Shown here: positions 8,344-18,266 of the stretch, piece by piece
How positions within the stretch are numbered: the first letter of the stretch is position 1
How the letters are laid out: each line of letters starts with the position of its first letter
Assembly (NCBI GenBank): GCA_002490315.1
Contig: DLKG01000006.1
Location: 1-46,290, forward strand
DNA from: Prevotella sp. UBA7594
GTDB lineage: Bacteria; Bacteroidota; Bacteroidia; Bacteroidales; Bacteroidaceae
Length of the DNA stretch: 46,290 nucleotides
Direction of reading: 5' to 3'
Translations under genes and position numbers: made by a program
Notes under the pieces: generated by a model
What the model was told of the DNA's origin: nothing
The model's database searches: none
The model's input: only the letters and a program-made list of their open reading frames with translations

Positions 8344-9816
8344 TTAATACATGCTGCCCTGCATCATGCGCGCGAAGAAGTCGAAGTTCTCGGCAACGAT
8401 ACGCTTGCCCTCCTCTTCACCGCCGAAGCAGTTGATGCGTGCGTCGGGGAGCATACCGTGATCGTGGAGATAGCGCAGCATGTCGCCCGGAAGCATGAAG
8501 ATGTTGCCGAAGGTGTTGTCCTTGGCGTACTCCGCATTGTAGTAGGGATTGCGCTCATCCTTGATAATGCGCGCCACGTTGGGGAAGTAGCATACGTTGT
8601 TGTCCGACTCGCGCACAAACACCGTGAAGTCGATGGGTTCCTGCGGCAGGGGCAACTGCGAGACGGTGGTCTTCGGCAAGCCTACACGCTCCGTCAGGAA
8701 TTCGCGCAGCTCGTTGGCGTCCTTCAAGTAGAAGAGCGGTGAGCCATTGTTGTCGGAGATGAGCGAGCGACGATTGTTGATGCAGAGCTTGGCGTTCTGC
8801 TTGCGGGCGCGGCTCTCATTCTCGAAGGCGTCGGTCTTCTCCGACCATGAGCTGAGCGAGCCGATGTAGAACTCGCCGTCGTACTCTGCGAAGAATGCCA
8901 TCGTCGACTTGCAGTCGTAGCACTCGGGCTGCGGATGGGCGAGATTGGCATCGCTCACGGTGAACTTCTCGCCACGCAGAGACTCAAAGGTCATGCTCTC
9001 GCCGCGGCGTGCCTCGATGATACGGTAGAAATCGAAGGGCAGATAGCGCTGTGAAGCAATCTTGTCGGCGGCGGCGTTGTTGCCGTTGTTGCGGAGGATA
9101 CGCGCCAGCCAGTCCTGCGCACGCATGGCAAGAGGCTGCAAGCGTCCCTCGTAGACGTTGACACATTCGGAGATGTTCACTGCCGTCGGCGGCGGGCACT
9201 GCAACGTGCGCGACAGATTCTGCGCCTGCTGCATGACAAGCATCGGCGCGTTCTCGTTGCATGAGGCGTAGCAGGAGAAGTAGCTCCACTTCAACACGTC
9301 GCGCTGGGCGTAGTAGTTGGAAGCGAAGTCAGCACGCGTGAAGAAATCCTTCAGCTCGGAGTTGACAGGCATCTCCTCGAAACGCTTGTCCATGAGCGCA
9401 CAGACGGCGTGGGCTGCCTCGTCGAGCGCGGGCGTGTCGGGCGACACGATGCTTGCAGGCTCGTTGCGCGTCATGAAGAGCCAGATGAGGAAGCGCAGGT
9501 CGATGGCGTTAGGCTCGTTGCGGTAGTAGTTGTCCATGTCGACGTCGTAGAATGGCAATAGACGTCCATAAAGCTCCTGTATGCTGTCGGTGAGGGCGTT
9601 CCAGATGCCGAGATCGGAAATCATGTCCTCGTAGTACATGGTCATGACGATGGCAAGTTCGCGGGCGTTGTTGCCCTCGAAGCCTTCTATGTTAAGTTTT
9701 TCGAGCAGCTGAGCCACGTCGGTGGCAAAGCGTGCGTACGCGGCGTCGGTGACAGACTTGACGCCAATCGGATGGCGTCGAGCGATGTCGACAGCCGGAA
9801 CACGAATTTTGTTCAT
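8344..9816 (-). CDS. DUF3843-like protein of unknown function
   Basis: This 490-aa protein has no signal peptide or membrane segment. The opening (KIRVPAVDIARRHPIGVKSVTDAAYARFATDV) resembles the start of DUF3843 proteins of Bacteroidales, but I base this on memory of the pattern, so the family name is tentative. The first 170 residues are helical; the C-terminal half has SWSEKTDAFENESRARKQNAKLCINNRRSL and a FNV/PN-rich region. No catalytic motif is apparent. I start at the ATG at 9816; the alternative at 9870 would overlap recO. It is 40 nt downstream of recO on the same strand and likely co-transcribed. Confidence 0.65.
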   Translation of the reverse strand: MNKIRVPAVDIARRHPIGVKSVTDAAYARFATDVAQLLEKLNIEGFEGNNARELAIVMTMYYEDMISDLGIWNALTDSIQELYGRLLPFYDVDMDNYYRNEPNAIDLRFLIWLFMTRNEPASIVSPDTPALDEAAHAVCALMDKRFEEMPVNSELKDFFTRADFASNYYAQRDVLKWSYFSCYASCNENAPMLVMQQAQNLSRTLQCPPPTAVNISECVNVYEGRLQPLAMRAQDWLARILRNNGNNAAADKIASQRYLPFDFYRIIEARRGESMTFESLRGEKFTVSDANLAHPQPECYDCKSTMAFFAEYDGEFYIGSLSSWSEKTDAFENESRARKQNAKLCINNRRSLISDNNGSPLFYLKDANELREFLTERVGLPKTTVSQLPLPQEPIDFTVFVRESDNNVCYFPNVARIIKDERNPYYNAEYAKDNTFGNIFMLPGDMLRYLHDHGMLPDARINCFGGEEEGKRIVAENFDFFARMMQGSMY

Positions 9817-9856
9817 TTCTTTTTCGGTTTTAATTATTGCTGTAAATTGTTTTCTT

Positions 9857-10588
9857 TCATTTTCCGTCAAACAGCTCCCTCAACACGGCGAGCGACTTCA
9901 TCTCCGGGAAGGCAGGCTGGTGCAGACGGTAGTAGGCGAGCACCACGTCGATACATCTGTTGCGCTCGTCGCGCGAGAGATGGAGGAGGCGCATCGTAGA
10001 ATAGTTGAGACGCAGGAGCAGGCGTATCTTCCCTGCCTCGTCGGGGGCGAGGAAGTCGGGATGGAGCGGCTGCGAGTCGACGAAGCATCCGCCACGCATG
10101 TCGAAGAAACCGCCATGGCAGTCGTCGTCGATGTTGGGATAGAAGCCCATGAAGCGCGTGAGATGGAGCATATATATAATGTGGAAATTGGCGAAGCCGT
10201 CCTCACAGGCGTCAAGCCATCTGACACTGTTCTCTATGAAGGCGTACAGGGCAGGGTCGGCCTGCTCGGAGCGCGTAGCGTAAGCCGTGAACTCCGCCAC
10301 GAAAAGAGCAATGGAAAGTTTCGCCATGTCGAACGGCAGCGAGCGGAAGGGGAACGCCGTGGAGACGTCGCGCAACTTATGGAGCCGTCTGTTGGCACGA
10401 TAGTCGAACTCCACGTCGAGCACCGTCAGCGGTTGGAAGAGATGCTTGCGGGCGGCAGAGCGTCCCTGTCGTGCCACACGCTGCAAGAACGACAGTCTTC
10501 CACGGGTTGCAGTGAAGAGGTCGACGATAATCTGCGACTCGCCGTATTTCAGCGAGTTAAGCACTATTGCCCTTGTTTTTTCCAGCAT
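9857..10588 (-). CDS. recO: DNA repair protein RecO
   Basis: RecO helps load RecA on SSB-coated single-stranded DNA at gaps, acting with RecR. The 243-aa protein has the family's N-terminal OB-fold signature MLEKTRAIVLNSLKYGESQIIVDL followed by TRGRLSFLQRVARQGRS, and the helical C-terminal part typical of Bacteroidetes RecO. It lacks the zinc cysteines found in some RecO proteins: FDMRGGCFVDS keeps only one Cys. The ATG at 10588 fits the family start exactly. The upstream tRNA-Glu/rpsT promoter is divergent; the next gene downstream is the DUF3843-like gene. Confidence 0.93.
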   Translation of the reverse strand: MLEKTRAIVLNSLKYGESQIIVDLFTATRGRLSFLQRVARQGRSAARKHLFQPLTVLDVEFDYRANRRLHKLRDVSTAFPFRSLPFDMAKLSIALFVAEFTAYATRSEQADPALYAFIENSVRWLDACEDGFANFHIIYMLHLTRFMGFYPNIDDDCHGGFFDMRGGCFVDSQPLHPDFLAPDEAGKIRLLLRLNYSTMRLLHLSRDERNRCIDVVLAYYRLHQPAFPEMKSLAVLRELFDGK

Positions 10589-10664
10589 TTGCGGTTTGTT
10601 TTAGTGGATTTAATGGCAAAATTAATGAAAAAAGCACGATTTCAAGAAAAAACAGCAAAGAAAA

Positions 10665-10696
10665 TTTGGCTGGATTAAAATAAAGCAGTACCTTTG
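10665..10696 (+). promoter_or_regulatory. promoter for tRNA-Glu and probably rpsT
   Basis: -33 element TTTGG at 10665 and -7 box TACCTTTG at 10689-10696, an exact consensus, 23 nt apart from TTG to TA. The tRNA begins 25 nt after the -7 box. No second promoter is evident in the 32 nt between the tRNA and rpsT, so one transcript probably carries both. Confidence 0.75.
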
Positions 10697-10720
10697 CATC
10701 CGCTAAAATAAAGTACCGTT

Positions 10721-10792
10721 GGTCCCTTCGTCTATCGGTTAGGACGAGAGATTTTCATTCTCTAAAGAGGAGTTCGACTCTCCTAGGGACTA
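10721..10792 (+). tRNA. tRNA-Glu (anticodon TTC)
   Basis: A complete 72-nt cloverleaf without encoded CCA. The acceptor GGTCCCT pairs with AGGGACT (10785-10791, one G-U pair), the discriminator is A. The anticodon arm AGAGA/TCTCT encloses the loop TTTTCAT with anticodon TTC at 10754-10756. The T arm is AGGAG-TTCGACT-CTCCT. Expected for reading GAA/GAG. Confidence 0.97.
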
Positions 10793-10824
10793 CAATAAAA
10801 AAAAATAAAAAGAAATAATATAAG

Positions 10825-11079
10825 ATGGCAAACCACAAATCATCACTTAAGAGAATCCGTCAGGACAAGGTTAAGGCTTTGCACAACAGATACTACGCAA
10901 AGACCATGCGCAACGCGGTTCGCAAGTTGCGTGCTATGACGGACAAGGAAGAGGCTGTAAAGCTCTATCCTTCTGTTCAGAAAATGCTGGACAAGTTGGC
11001 AAAGACTAACATCATCCACAAGAACAAAGCTGCAAACTTGAAGTCAAGCTTGTGTCTTCATATCAGCAAGCTCGCCTAA
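10825..11079 (+). CDS. rpsT: 30S ribosomal protein S20
   Basis: This 84-aa basic protein binds 16S rRNA early in small-subunit assembly. The start [22 protein letters not shown] and the end [14 protein letters not shown] are typical of S20, and the length is normal. It follows tRNA-Glu by 32 nt and is followed by a clear terminator. Confidence 0.97.
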   Translation: MANHKSSLKRIRQDKVKALHNRYYAKTMRNAVRKLRAMTDKEEAVKLYPSVQKMLDKLAKTNIIHKNKAANLKSSLCLHISKLA

Positions 11080-11113
11080 CAAGACGAGTCTTTCTGACTA
11101 AGCCCCCATACGA

Positions 11114-11145
11114 GGTCACGCTTCCACAAGAAGCGTGGCCTTTTT
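11114..11145 (+). terminator. rho-independent terminator of rpsT
   Basis: GGTCACGCTTC pairs with GAAGCGTGGCC (one G-U pair) around a short loop and is followed by TTTTT at 11141-11145. Confidence 0.9.
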
Positions 11146-11189
11146 GCGTTTTTTGGTATTTAATTTTTCCGTAACTCGCAAAAAATTAG

Positions 11190-11197
11190 TACTTTTG
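11190..11197 (+). promoter_or_regulatory. -7 box of the gyrB promoter
   Basis: TACTTTTG fits the consensus and lies 24 nt before the gyrB start. A matching TTG at the usual distance is not clear. Confidence 0.5.
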
Positions 11198-11200
11198 TAA

Positions 11201-13195
<1,995 letters not shown>

Positions 13196-13209
13196 AAAAT
13201 AGTAACAGA

Positions 13210-13264
13210 GAGGGTGTGTCAAAAGGCAAATTTGCAGTTTTGACACGCCCTCTTCTCTTTTTTC
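13210..13264 (+). terminator. gyrB terminator built from a dispersed inverted repeat
   Basis: GAGGGTGTGTCAAAA (13210-13224) pairs with TTTTGACACGCCCTC (13238-13252) around a 13-nt loop, followed by a T-rich run. The left half plus loop recurs, inverted, at 31639-31666. Confidence 0.85.
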
Positions 13265-13290
13265 GCAACCAAAAACGAAGCCCACGCCCC

Positions 13291-14262
13291 ATGACCCGCT
13301 CCTTTCTCCTTTCCTTCCTTCTCCCCATTCTCCTCTTCGCTGCCTGTCTGACAGCCGGCGCACAGCAGTTTGGCAACAGCTGGATGCACTGTCCAGAGCC
13401 TGACGACACGTCGCACGTGTGGTTCTGCCGCACATTCCTGCCAGAAAGAGCCGCCTCTCCTGCCGTCAGCACGGCGTTTCTCCACGTTGCCACAACAGGG
13501 CGCTTCGTCCTGTACGTCAACGGGCGCAACGTCTCCACATCGCTTTATATGCCACGACGCGAAGGCTGCGACACGACAGCCATTGGCTACGACTTCGACG
13601 TGCGCCGCTTCCTGCGGCGCGACACCAACACCGTCGCCATTCTCTTCTGCCCTTCCTCTGCAACGCGCCGACAACTGAGCGTCTGCTTCTACGGCACGCT
13701 GACAGACGGCAAACGCTTCGCACTAACGGGTGCTGACGGATGGCTCTGCCGACAGTCGGGAGGCTGGCAGACGGACGGTGGCGAGTCGTTCGACCGCTCT
13801 GCCTACTATCCCTCCCCTGCCGACCGCTCATTGCCTCTCGCCATGTGGCAAGCGGCGGAAGACTGCAAGCCTGCCACTGACACGCCTCCAATCAGATTCT
13901 ACGACTACGGGCTCACGGCAGAAGCACTCTTCGGCTACTCGCCCCGCCGCCACAACGTGCTCACCGACAACGCAGCCCATGTCATGCGCGTCAGCCAGCC
14001 ACTCTATACCCAACAGACCGAGGATTCCCTTGTCTGCCATTTCGCCCCCGGTCAGCACGGTTTCGTGCGCATCACCCTACGCGGATGCCAACGCGGCGAA
14101 ACGCTGCGCATAGCTGACTTCCTTTATGTCTGCAGCAGCGACGATGACGAGCAAGCCTTCGCCCGCTTCACACCAACAGCCTCAACATCCGTCGTCATCA
14201 CGGGCGACAGCAATTTCCAGGCAGAACAAGTGCAACTCGTAGAACTACTCGAAACAGAATAG
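13291..14262 (+). CDS. exported protein resembling an alpha-L-rhamnosidase N-terminal domain
   Basis: The 323-aa protein opens with a signal peptide (MTRSFLLSFLLPILLFAACLTAGA-QQ). Residues about 30-130 (VWFCRTFLP ... FLHVATTGRFVLYVNGRNVS ... YDFDVRRFLRRDTNTVAILF) have the layout of the jelly-roll accessory domain of Bac_rhamnosid_N and similar proteins, which often bind sugar. No GH78 catalytic barrel follows; the remainder is another beta-rich segment. It may be a stand-alone sugar-binding protein or the remnant of a longer enzyme. I use the ATG at 13291, since the in-frame ATG at 13216 lies inside the gyrB terminator. It precedes the fucose operon by one gene, an association that may be chance. 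Confidence 0.6.
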   Translation: MTRSFLLSFLLPILLFAACLTAGAQQFGNSWMHCPEPDDTSHVWFCRTFLPERAASPAVSTAFLHVATTGRFVLYVNGRNVSTSLYMPRREGCDTTAIGYDFDVRRFLRRDTNTVAILFCPSSATRRQLSVCFYGTLTDGKRFALTGADGWLCRQSGGWQTDGGESFDRSAYYPSPADRSLPLAMWQAAEDCKPATDTPPIRFYDYGLTAEALFGYSPRRHNVLTDNAAHVMRVSQPLYTQQTEDSLVCHFAPGQHGFVRITLRGCQRGETLRIADFLYVCSSDDDEQAFARFTPTASTSVVITGDSNFQAEQVQLVELLETE

Positions 14263-14286
14263 CCCCCATATTAACGTAAGGACTTA

Positions 14287-14409
14287 TTCATCCTACATTT
14301 TGAGTGCTGACGTAACAGAAACAATAACTTGGAGAGGGGGCGCCCTCGCCCCCGATAAGAGAATAACCCTTTTACCTGTCGGGGACGAGGGCGTCCCCTC
14401 TCCCAGTTA
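14287..14409 (+). repeat. 123-bp direct repeat, left copy, containing REP-like copy C
   Basis: Identical to 16047-16169 except at 14375 (C here, T there). The first 38 nt include the sequence TGAGTGCTGACGTAACAG and the rest is the paired inverted repeat with arms at 14325-14355 and 14379-14409. Together the two copies bracket the AT-rich gene at 14686-16008. Confidence 0.9.
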
Positions 14410-14502
14410 AGTCGGCCAGCGTGAGTCCGCCGCTCCATGTTTTCGATCCATTTGTTAATGCTCAACTACTAATTCATTGCATAAATAAAGTGATTTATGA
14501 CA

Positions 14503-14532
14503 TTGACAATCCAACTTTTTTCTTTAACTTTG
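14503..14532 (+). promoter_or_regulatory. promoter upstream of the Ig-like secreted protein
   Basis: -33 element TTGACA at 14503-14508 and -7 box TAACTTTG at 14525-14532. It lies 66 nt before the short open frame at 14598 and 154 nt before the gene at 14686. Confidence 0.6.
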
Positions 14533-14597
14533 CGAAGTAATCACCAACGATGCAACATTTCTAACTAACCATATTATCCAACCTAAATCAAATCATT

Positions 14598-14651
14598 ATG
14601 AGAAAAGTACTCTTGACATTATCATTAGCCTTAGGGCTTCTCATAGATTAA
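14598..14651 (+). pseudogene. 17-codon signal-peptide remnant or leader peptide
   Basis: The frame reads MRKVLLTLSLALGLLID then a stop. It looks exactly like the first part of a signal peptide cut short, and it sits between the promoter and the next gene's own signal peptide. It may be the remains of an earlier secreted-protein gene whose body was replaced, or a chance upstream frame. The rest of 14410-14685 holds only the promoter. Confidence 0.35.
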
Positions 14652-14685
14652 TACATACAAGATCAACATCAAATAAAAACCGCTT

Positions 14686-16008
14686 ATGAAACAAATACTT
14701 ATAAATATTGCGACTCTTGTGTGCTTCCTATTATTGTCACAAGACTTCTACGCATCACAGATTACCCCATACAAATATTATATATGTGGAGATTTGAAAC
14801 CTCAAGTTATTTACTACAATAGTCTGAGAAACGTGTTTTTCTATTTTTCGGAGCATGTATCAGTACTAAAAGATGCTAAGGCATATTTATTGTGTGAAGG
14901 AAAAATATTCGCGGAATCTGACATACAGACAGTTGATGATGGAGAGAATGGAATTGCAAAAATTCCATTTCCCGTATCTGTGATATTACCCAAAGGAAAG
15001 TCTTATACGATCAGAATTCCAGCAGGCTCTTTTTATAGCAAGGGAAACGAGGAGAATGTCATGGATGAGATTTCCGTTAATTTCAGAGTACCTGATAAGA
15101 TAACAGATTATAATTCTATGCTTGACAATGGAGATAACGAGGACGGTTCACCTCATTGTTATCCTCTTGTTTCTGAAGATAAGTTCTGTTTTTATTACCC
15201 GACAGAAATAGAAAATGCTACTGCTGATGTAAAGATGTACCTATATCGTGAAGGAAAGTTGATTATGAGTTTCCCCGTTACATCAAACAACGATTATAAT
15301 ATTGGAACAGCATGGGCACATTTCGGGAGATATTTGAACTTTGAGAAGAATGTCCATTACACATTTCTGTTACCGGAAGGATTTGTGAGGGCAACTCACC
15401 ATAATGAAATTTTCAATGTCGAATCTCGTTGTGACAATCTTGGAGAATACGACAATACTTTCCGCCCCATACTCCATTCCGCCCTCCGCATCCCGTCAGC
15501 ATCCCTCACGTCGCTCGGCACTGTCCTCATCGACTACGACACGCCCGTGCAGCTTGCACCTGAAGCCAAGTTACAGTTGGCTGACGCTGGGGGCAGCGTG
15601 CTGAAGGAAGCTGTGGCTACGCTGTCTGATGATGGAGGCGTATACACGGTGGAGGCTGATTTCGGCAGTTATGCCCTTGACACTCAACGCGACTACTCCG
15701 TCTGCATACCAGAGGCGACTGTCGTTGGAACGGGTTCGGACATCACAGTTAACCAACGTACACTCGTTCCGCTCAGCACAGCGACACTGTTCGTAGACAA
15801 CTTGAAAGCCTGCGAGCCAAAGGTTGAGAAGCGCGGTTCGACGCTGTATGTCAATGGCGTTGAGAGAGGCAGCCACATAGCCGTCTTCAACGCCAACGGC
15901 ATACTCATCGCATCAGCCACTTCTAACGCAACGACATTCAGCATATCGCTTCCGCAAGCAGACTTGCTCATCGTGAAGGCTGCAGGAAAAGTTTTCAAGC
16001 TGAAATAA
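14686..16008 (+). CDS. secreted Ig-like repeat protein with T9SS tail, mosaic composition
   Basis: This 440-aa protein has a signal peptide (MKQILINIATLVCFLLLSQDFYA) and three beta-sandwich-like segments. Each has the Big_5-like pattern of strand-rich text with 'V...A.LLCEGK', 'ADVKMYLYREGKL' and 'APEAKLQLADAGG', each followed by a 'Y-x-V/I-x-I/L-P' strand. The C-terminal 65 residues (STLYVNGVERGSHIAVFNAN ... GKVFKLK) match the tail of the protein at 1837-2676 and look like a T9SS sorting domain. The DNA changes abruptly from AT-rich to GC-rich near 15460, between the second and third segments, suggesting the gene was assembled from two sources. The gene is bracketed by a 123-bp direct repeat. 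Function unknown; surface role inferred. Confidence 0.72.
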   Translation: MKQILINIATLVCFLLLSQDFYASQITPYKYYICGDLKPQVIYYNSLRNVFFYFSEHVSVLKDAKAYLLCEGKIFAESDIQTVDDGENGIAKIPFPVSVILPKGKSYTIRIPAGSFYSKGNEENVMDEISVNFRVPDKITDYNSMLDNGDNEDGSPHCYPLVSEDKFCFYYPTEIENATADVKMYLYREGKLIMSFPVTSNNDYNIGTAWAHFGRYLNFEKNVHYTFLLPEGFVRATHHNEIFNVESRCDNLGEYDNTFRPILHSALRIPSASLTSLGTVLIDYDTPVQLAPEAKLQLADAGGSVLKEAVATLSDDGGVYTVEADFGSYALDTQRDYSVCIPEATVVGTGSDITVNQRTLVPLSTATLFVDNLKACEPKVEKRGSTLYVNGVERGSHIAVFNANGILIASATSNATTFSISLPQADLLIVKAAGKVFKLK

Positions 16009-16046
16009 GAGAGCACAACAACGTGACTATACAAAATCATTTAGGG

Positions 16047-16169
16047 TTCATCCTACATTTTGAGTGCTGACGTAACAGAAACAATAACTTGGAGAGGGGG
16101 CGCCCTCGCCCCCGATAAGAGAATAACCCTTTTATCTGTCGGGGACGAGGGCGTCCCCTCTCCCAGTTA
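16047..16169 (+). repeat. 123-bp direct repeat, right copy, containing REP-like copy D
   Basis: 122 of 123 positions are the same as 14287-14409. The inverted-repeat arms are at 16085-16115 and 16139-16169. It lies in the 3' region of the Ig-like protein gene and upstream of the fucose promoter. Confidence 0.9.
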
Positions 16170-16214
16170 TTACAAGATAAAAAAGACGAAGGAAGAAAAT
16201 ATTATGGAGAAACA

Positions 16215-16246
16215 TTGCGGTTTCTCAGTTTTTTAAGGTAAATTTG
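16215..16246 (+). promoter_or_regulatory. promoter of the fucose operon
   Basis: -33 TTG at 16215 and -7 box TAAATTTG at 16239-16246, 24 nt apart, ending 54 nt before the fucI start. No clear operator palindrome is visible next to it, so fucose control by a regulator outside the window cannot be located here. Confidence 0.55.
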
Positions 16247-16300
16247 TCAACAACTACTAAAGCAACAAACTTTAAACCATATAAAAAACCAAAACAACCT

Positions 16301-18076
16301 ATGAACAAGTATCCTAAAATCGGTATCCGCCCAACCATCGACGGACGTCAGGGAGGCGTGCGTGAAAGCCTCGAAGAGAAGACCATGAACCTTGCCCGCT
16401 CCGTGGCAAAACTCATAACGGAAAACCTTCGTAACGGCGACGGCTCACCCGTGGAGTGTGTCATCGCCGACGGCACTATAGGACGCGTGGCAGAGAGTGC
16501 CGCCTGCGCCGAGAAATTCGAGCGCGAGGGCGTCGGCTCCACCATCACCGTCACCTCCTGCTGGTGCTACGGTGCTGAGACGATGGACATGAGCCCTTAC
16601 TGGCCTAAGGCCGTGTGGGGCTTCAACGGCACGGAGCGCCCGGGAGCCGTCTATCTTGCTGCTGTACTCGCCGCCCACGCACAGAAGGGACTGCCTGCTT
16701 TCGGCATCTACGGCCACGACGTGCAGGATCTTGCCGACGATTCCATACCTGAGGACGTGGCAGAGAAGATTCTTCGCTTTGCACGTGCAGCCCAGGCTGT
16801 GGCGACGATGCGCGGCAAGTCGTATCTCTCCATGGGCAGCGCGTGCATGGGCATCGCCGGCTCTATCGTCAACCCCGACTTCTTCCAAGACTACCTCGGA
16901 ATGCGCAACGAGAGCGTGGACCTCACGGAGATTATACGCCGCATGACAGAAGGCATCTACGACCCTGAGGAGTTCGAGAAGGCTATGGCATGGACGCGCC
17001 AACACTGCATGACCAACGAGGGCGAGGACATCGGCAACCGCCCCGAGAAGGCGAAGACGCGTGAGGAGAAGGACAAGGACTGGGAGTTCATCGTGAAGAT
17101 GATGATGATCATGAAGGACCTTATGCACGGCAACCCGCGCCTCAAGGAACTGGGATTCAAGGAGGAGGCTATCGGCCACAACGCAATTGCCGGCGGTTTC
17201 CAGGGACAGCGTCAGTGGACTGACTTCTACCCGAACGGTGACTATCCGGAGGCGCTGATGAACACATCGTTCGACTGGAACGGACTGCGCGAGCCTATCA
17301 CTCTCGCCACGGAAAACGATGCTGGCAACGGCGTTGCCATGCTCTTCAACCATCTGCTGACGGGACGTGCACAGATCTTCTCCGACGTGCGTACCTATTG
17401 GAGTCCGGAGGCAGTGAAGCGCGTCACTGGCAAGGAACTCACTGGACGCGCCGCCGGCGGCATCATCCATCTCATCAACTCCGGTGCGACAACGCTCGAC
17501 GGCTCCGGCGCAGCAAGTGACGCAGAGGGCAACCCCGTCATGAAACATTTCTGGGAGATGGACGAGAAGGATGTGGACGCTTGCCTGAAAGCAACGACAT
17601 GGTATCCTGCCAACCGCGACTACTTCCGTGGCGGCGGCTTCTCGTCGAATTTCCTCACCAAGGGTGGTATGCCCGTCACAATGGTGCGCCTCAACCTCGT
17701 AAAGGGACTCGGTCCGGTGCTGCAGCTCGCTGAGGGATGGACGGTGGACATCGACCCCGACATACACGAAATCCTCAACAAACGCACCGACCCGACATGG
17801 CCTACAACATGGTTCGTGCCGCGCCTCACGGACAAGGCTCCATTCAAGGATGTCTATTCCGTGATGAACAACTGGGGAGCCAACCACGGTGCCATCAGTT
17901 ACGGACACATTGGCGCCGACCTTATAACGCTCTGCTCCATCCTCCGCATACCTGTCTGCATGCACAACGTGGAGGAAGACAAGATCTTCCGTCCCGCTGC
18001 ATGGAACGCCTTCGGCATGGACAAGGAGGGAGCCGACTTCCGCGCCTGCAAGAACTATGGACCGATTTATAAATAG
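16301..18076 (+). CDS. fucI: L-fucose isomerase
   Basis: FucI converts L-fucose to L-fuculose, the first cytosolic step of fucose breakdown, using Mn2+. The 591-aa length equals that of the E. coli enzyme. Family text is visible throughout: [21 protein letters not shown] at the start, [50 protein letters not shown] (metal-binding region) and [25 protein letters not shown] at the end. I choose ATG 16301 ([11 protein letters not shown]) over an upstream TTG at 16244, which would add an atypical 19-residue stretch. It is the first gene of the fucI-fucA-fucK-fucP operon. Confidence 0.97.
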   Translation: MNKYPKIGIRPTIDGRQGGVRESLEEKTMNLARSVAKLITENLRNGDGSPVECVIADGTIGRVAESAACAEKFEREGVGSTITVTSCWCYGAETMDMSPYWPKAVWGFNGTERPGAVYLAAVLAAHAQKGLPAFGIYGHDVQDLADDSIPEDVAEKILRFARAAQAVATMRGKSYLSMGSACMGIAGSIVNPDFFQDYLGMRNESVDLTEIIRRMTEGIYDPEEFEKAMAWTRQHCMTNEGEDIGNRPEKAKTREEKDKDWEFIVKMMMIMKDLMHGNPRLKELGFKEEAIGHNAIAGGFQGQRQWTDFYPNGDYPEALMNTSFDWNGLREPITLATENDAGNGVAMLFNHLLTGRAQIFSDVRTYWSPEAVKRVTGKELTGRAAGGIIHLINSGATTLDGSGAASDAEGNPVMKHFWEMDEKDVDACLKATTWYPANRDYFRGGGFSSNFLTKGGMPVTMVRLNLVKGLGPVLQLAEGWTVDIDPDIHEILNKRTDPTWPTTWFVPRLTDKAPFKDVYSVMNNWGANHGAISYGHIGADLITLCSILRIPVCMHNVEEDKIFRPAAWNAFGMDKEGADFRACKNYGPIYK

Positions 18077-18266
18077 TTGATTAGTTGACGAGTTGATAGT
18101 TTGTAGTTAACAAGTTGATAGTTTGTAGTTAACAAGCTATTTGCTTAGCTGATACAAGTTTGTCAACTACAAAGCTAACAGCTCGTCAACTAAAAACTTG
18201 TCAACTTTAAAAAGCTAACAGCTCGTCAACTCGTCAACTAAAAACTTGTCAACTTTAAAAAAAACA
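18077..18266 (+). repeat. repeat-built intergenic region between fucI and fucA
   Basis: Two tandem 22-nt units (18091-18112 and 18113-18134, AGTTGATAGTTTGTAGTTAA..) are followed by two longer copies of AAGCTAACAGCTCGTCAACT plus AAAAACTTGTCAACTTTAAAA (18171-18210 and 18211-18260). The left half carries AGTTGAC words and the right half GTCAACT words, so the whole stretch can fold on itself (for example TAGTTGACGAG at 18082 with CTCGTCAACTA at 18229). It ends 6 nt before the fucA start. Confidence 0.85.

Noticed and set aside
10721..11079. tRNA-Glu as an integration site for a mobile element
   Set aside because: The next genes are housekeeping (rpsT, gyrB), no integrase is present, and no repeat of the tRNA 3' end was seen downstream.
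13216..13290. Longer N terminus for the rhamnosidase-N-like protein
   Set aside because: These codons lie in the gyrB terminator hairpin, and the signal peptide begins at 13291.
16244..16300. TTG start adding 19 residues to FucI
   Set aside because: It overlaps the promoter -7 box (TAAATTTG) and the family N terminus fits the ATG at 16301.
18246..18266. Upstream start for FucA at 18246
   Set aside because: It falls within the repeat array and adds residues absent from the family; ATG 18267 fits.
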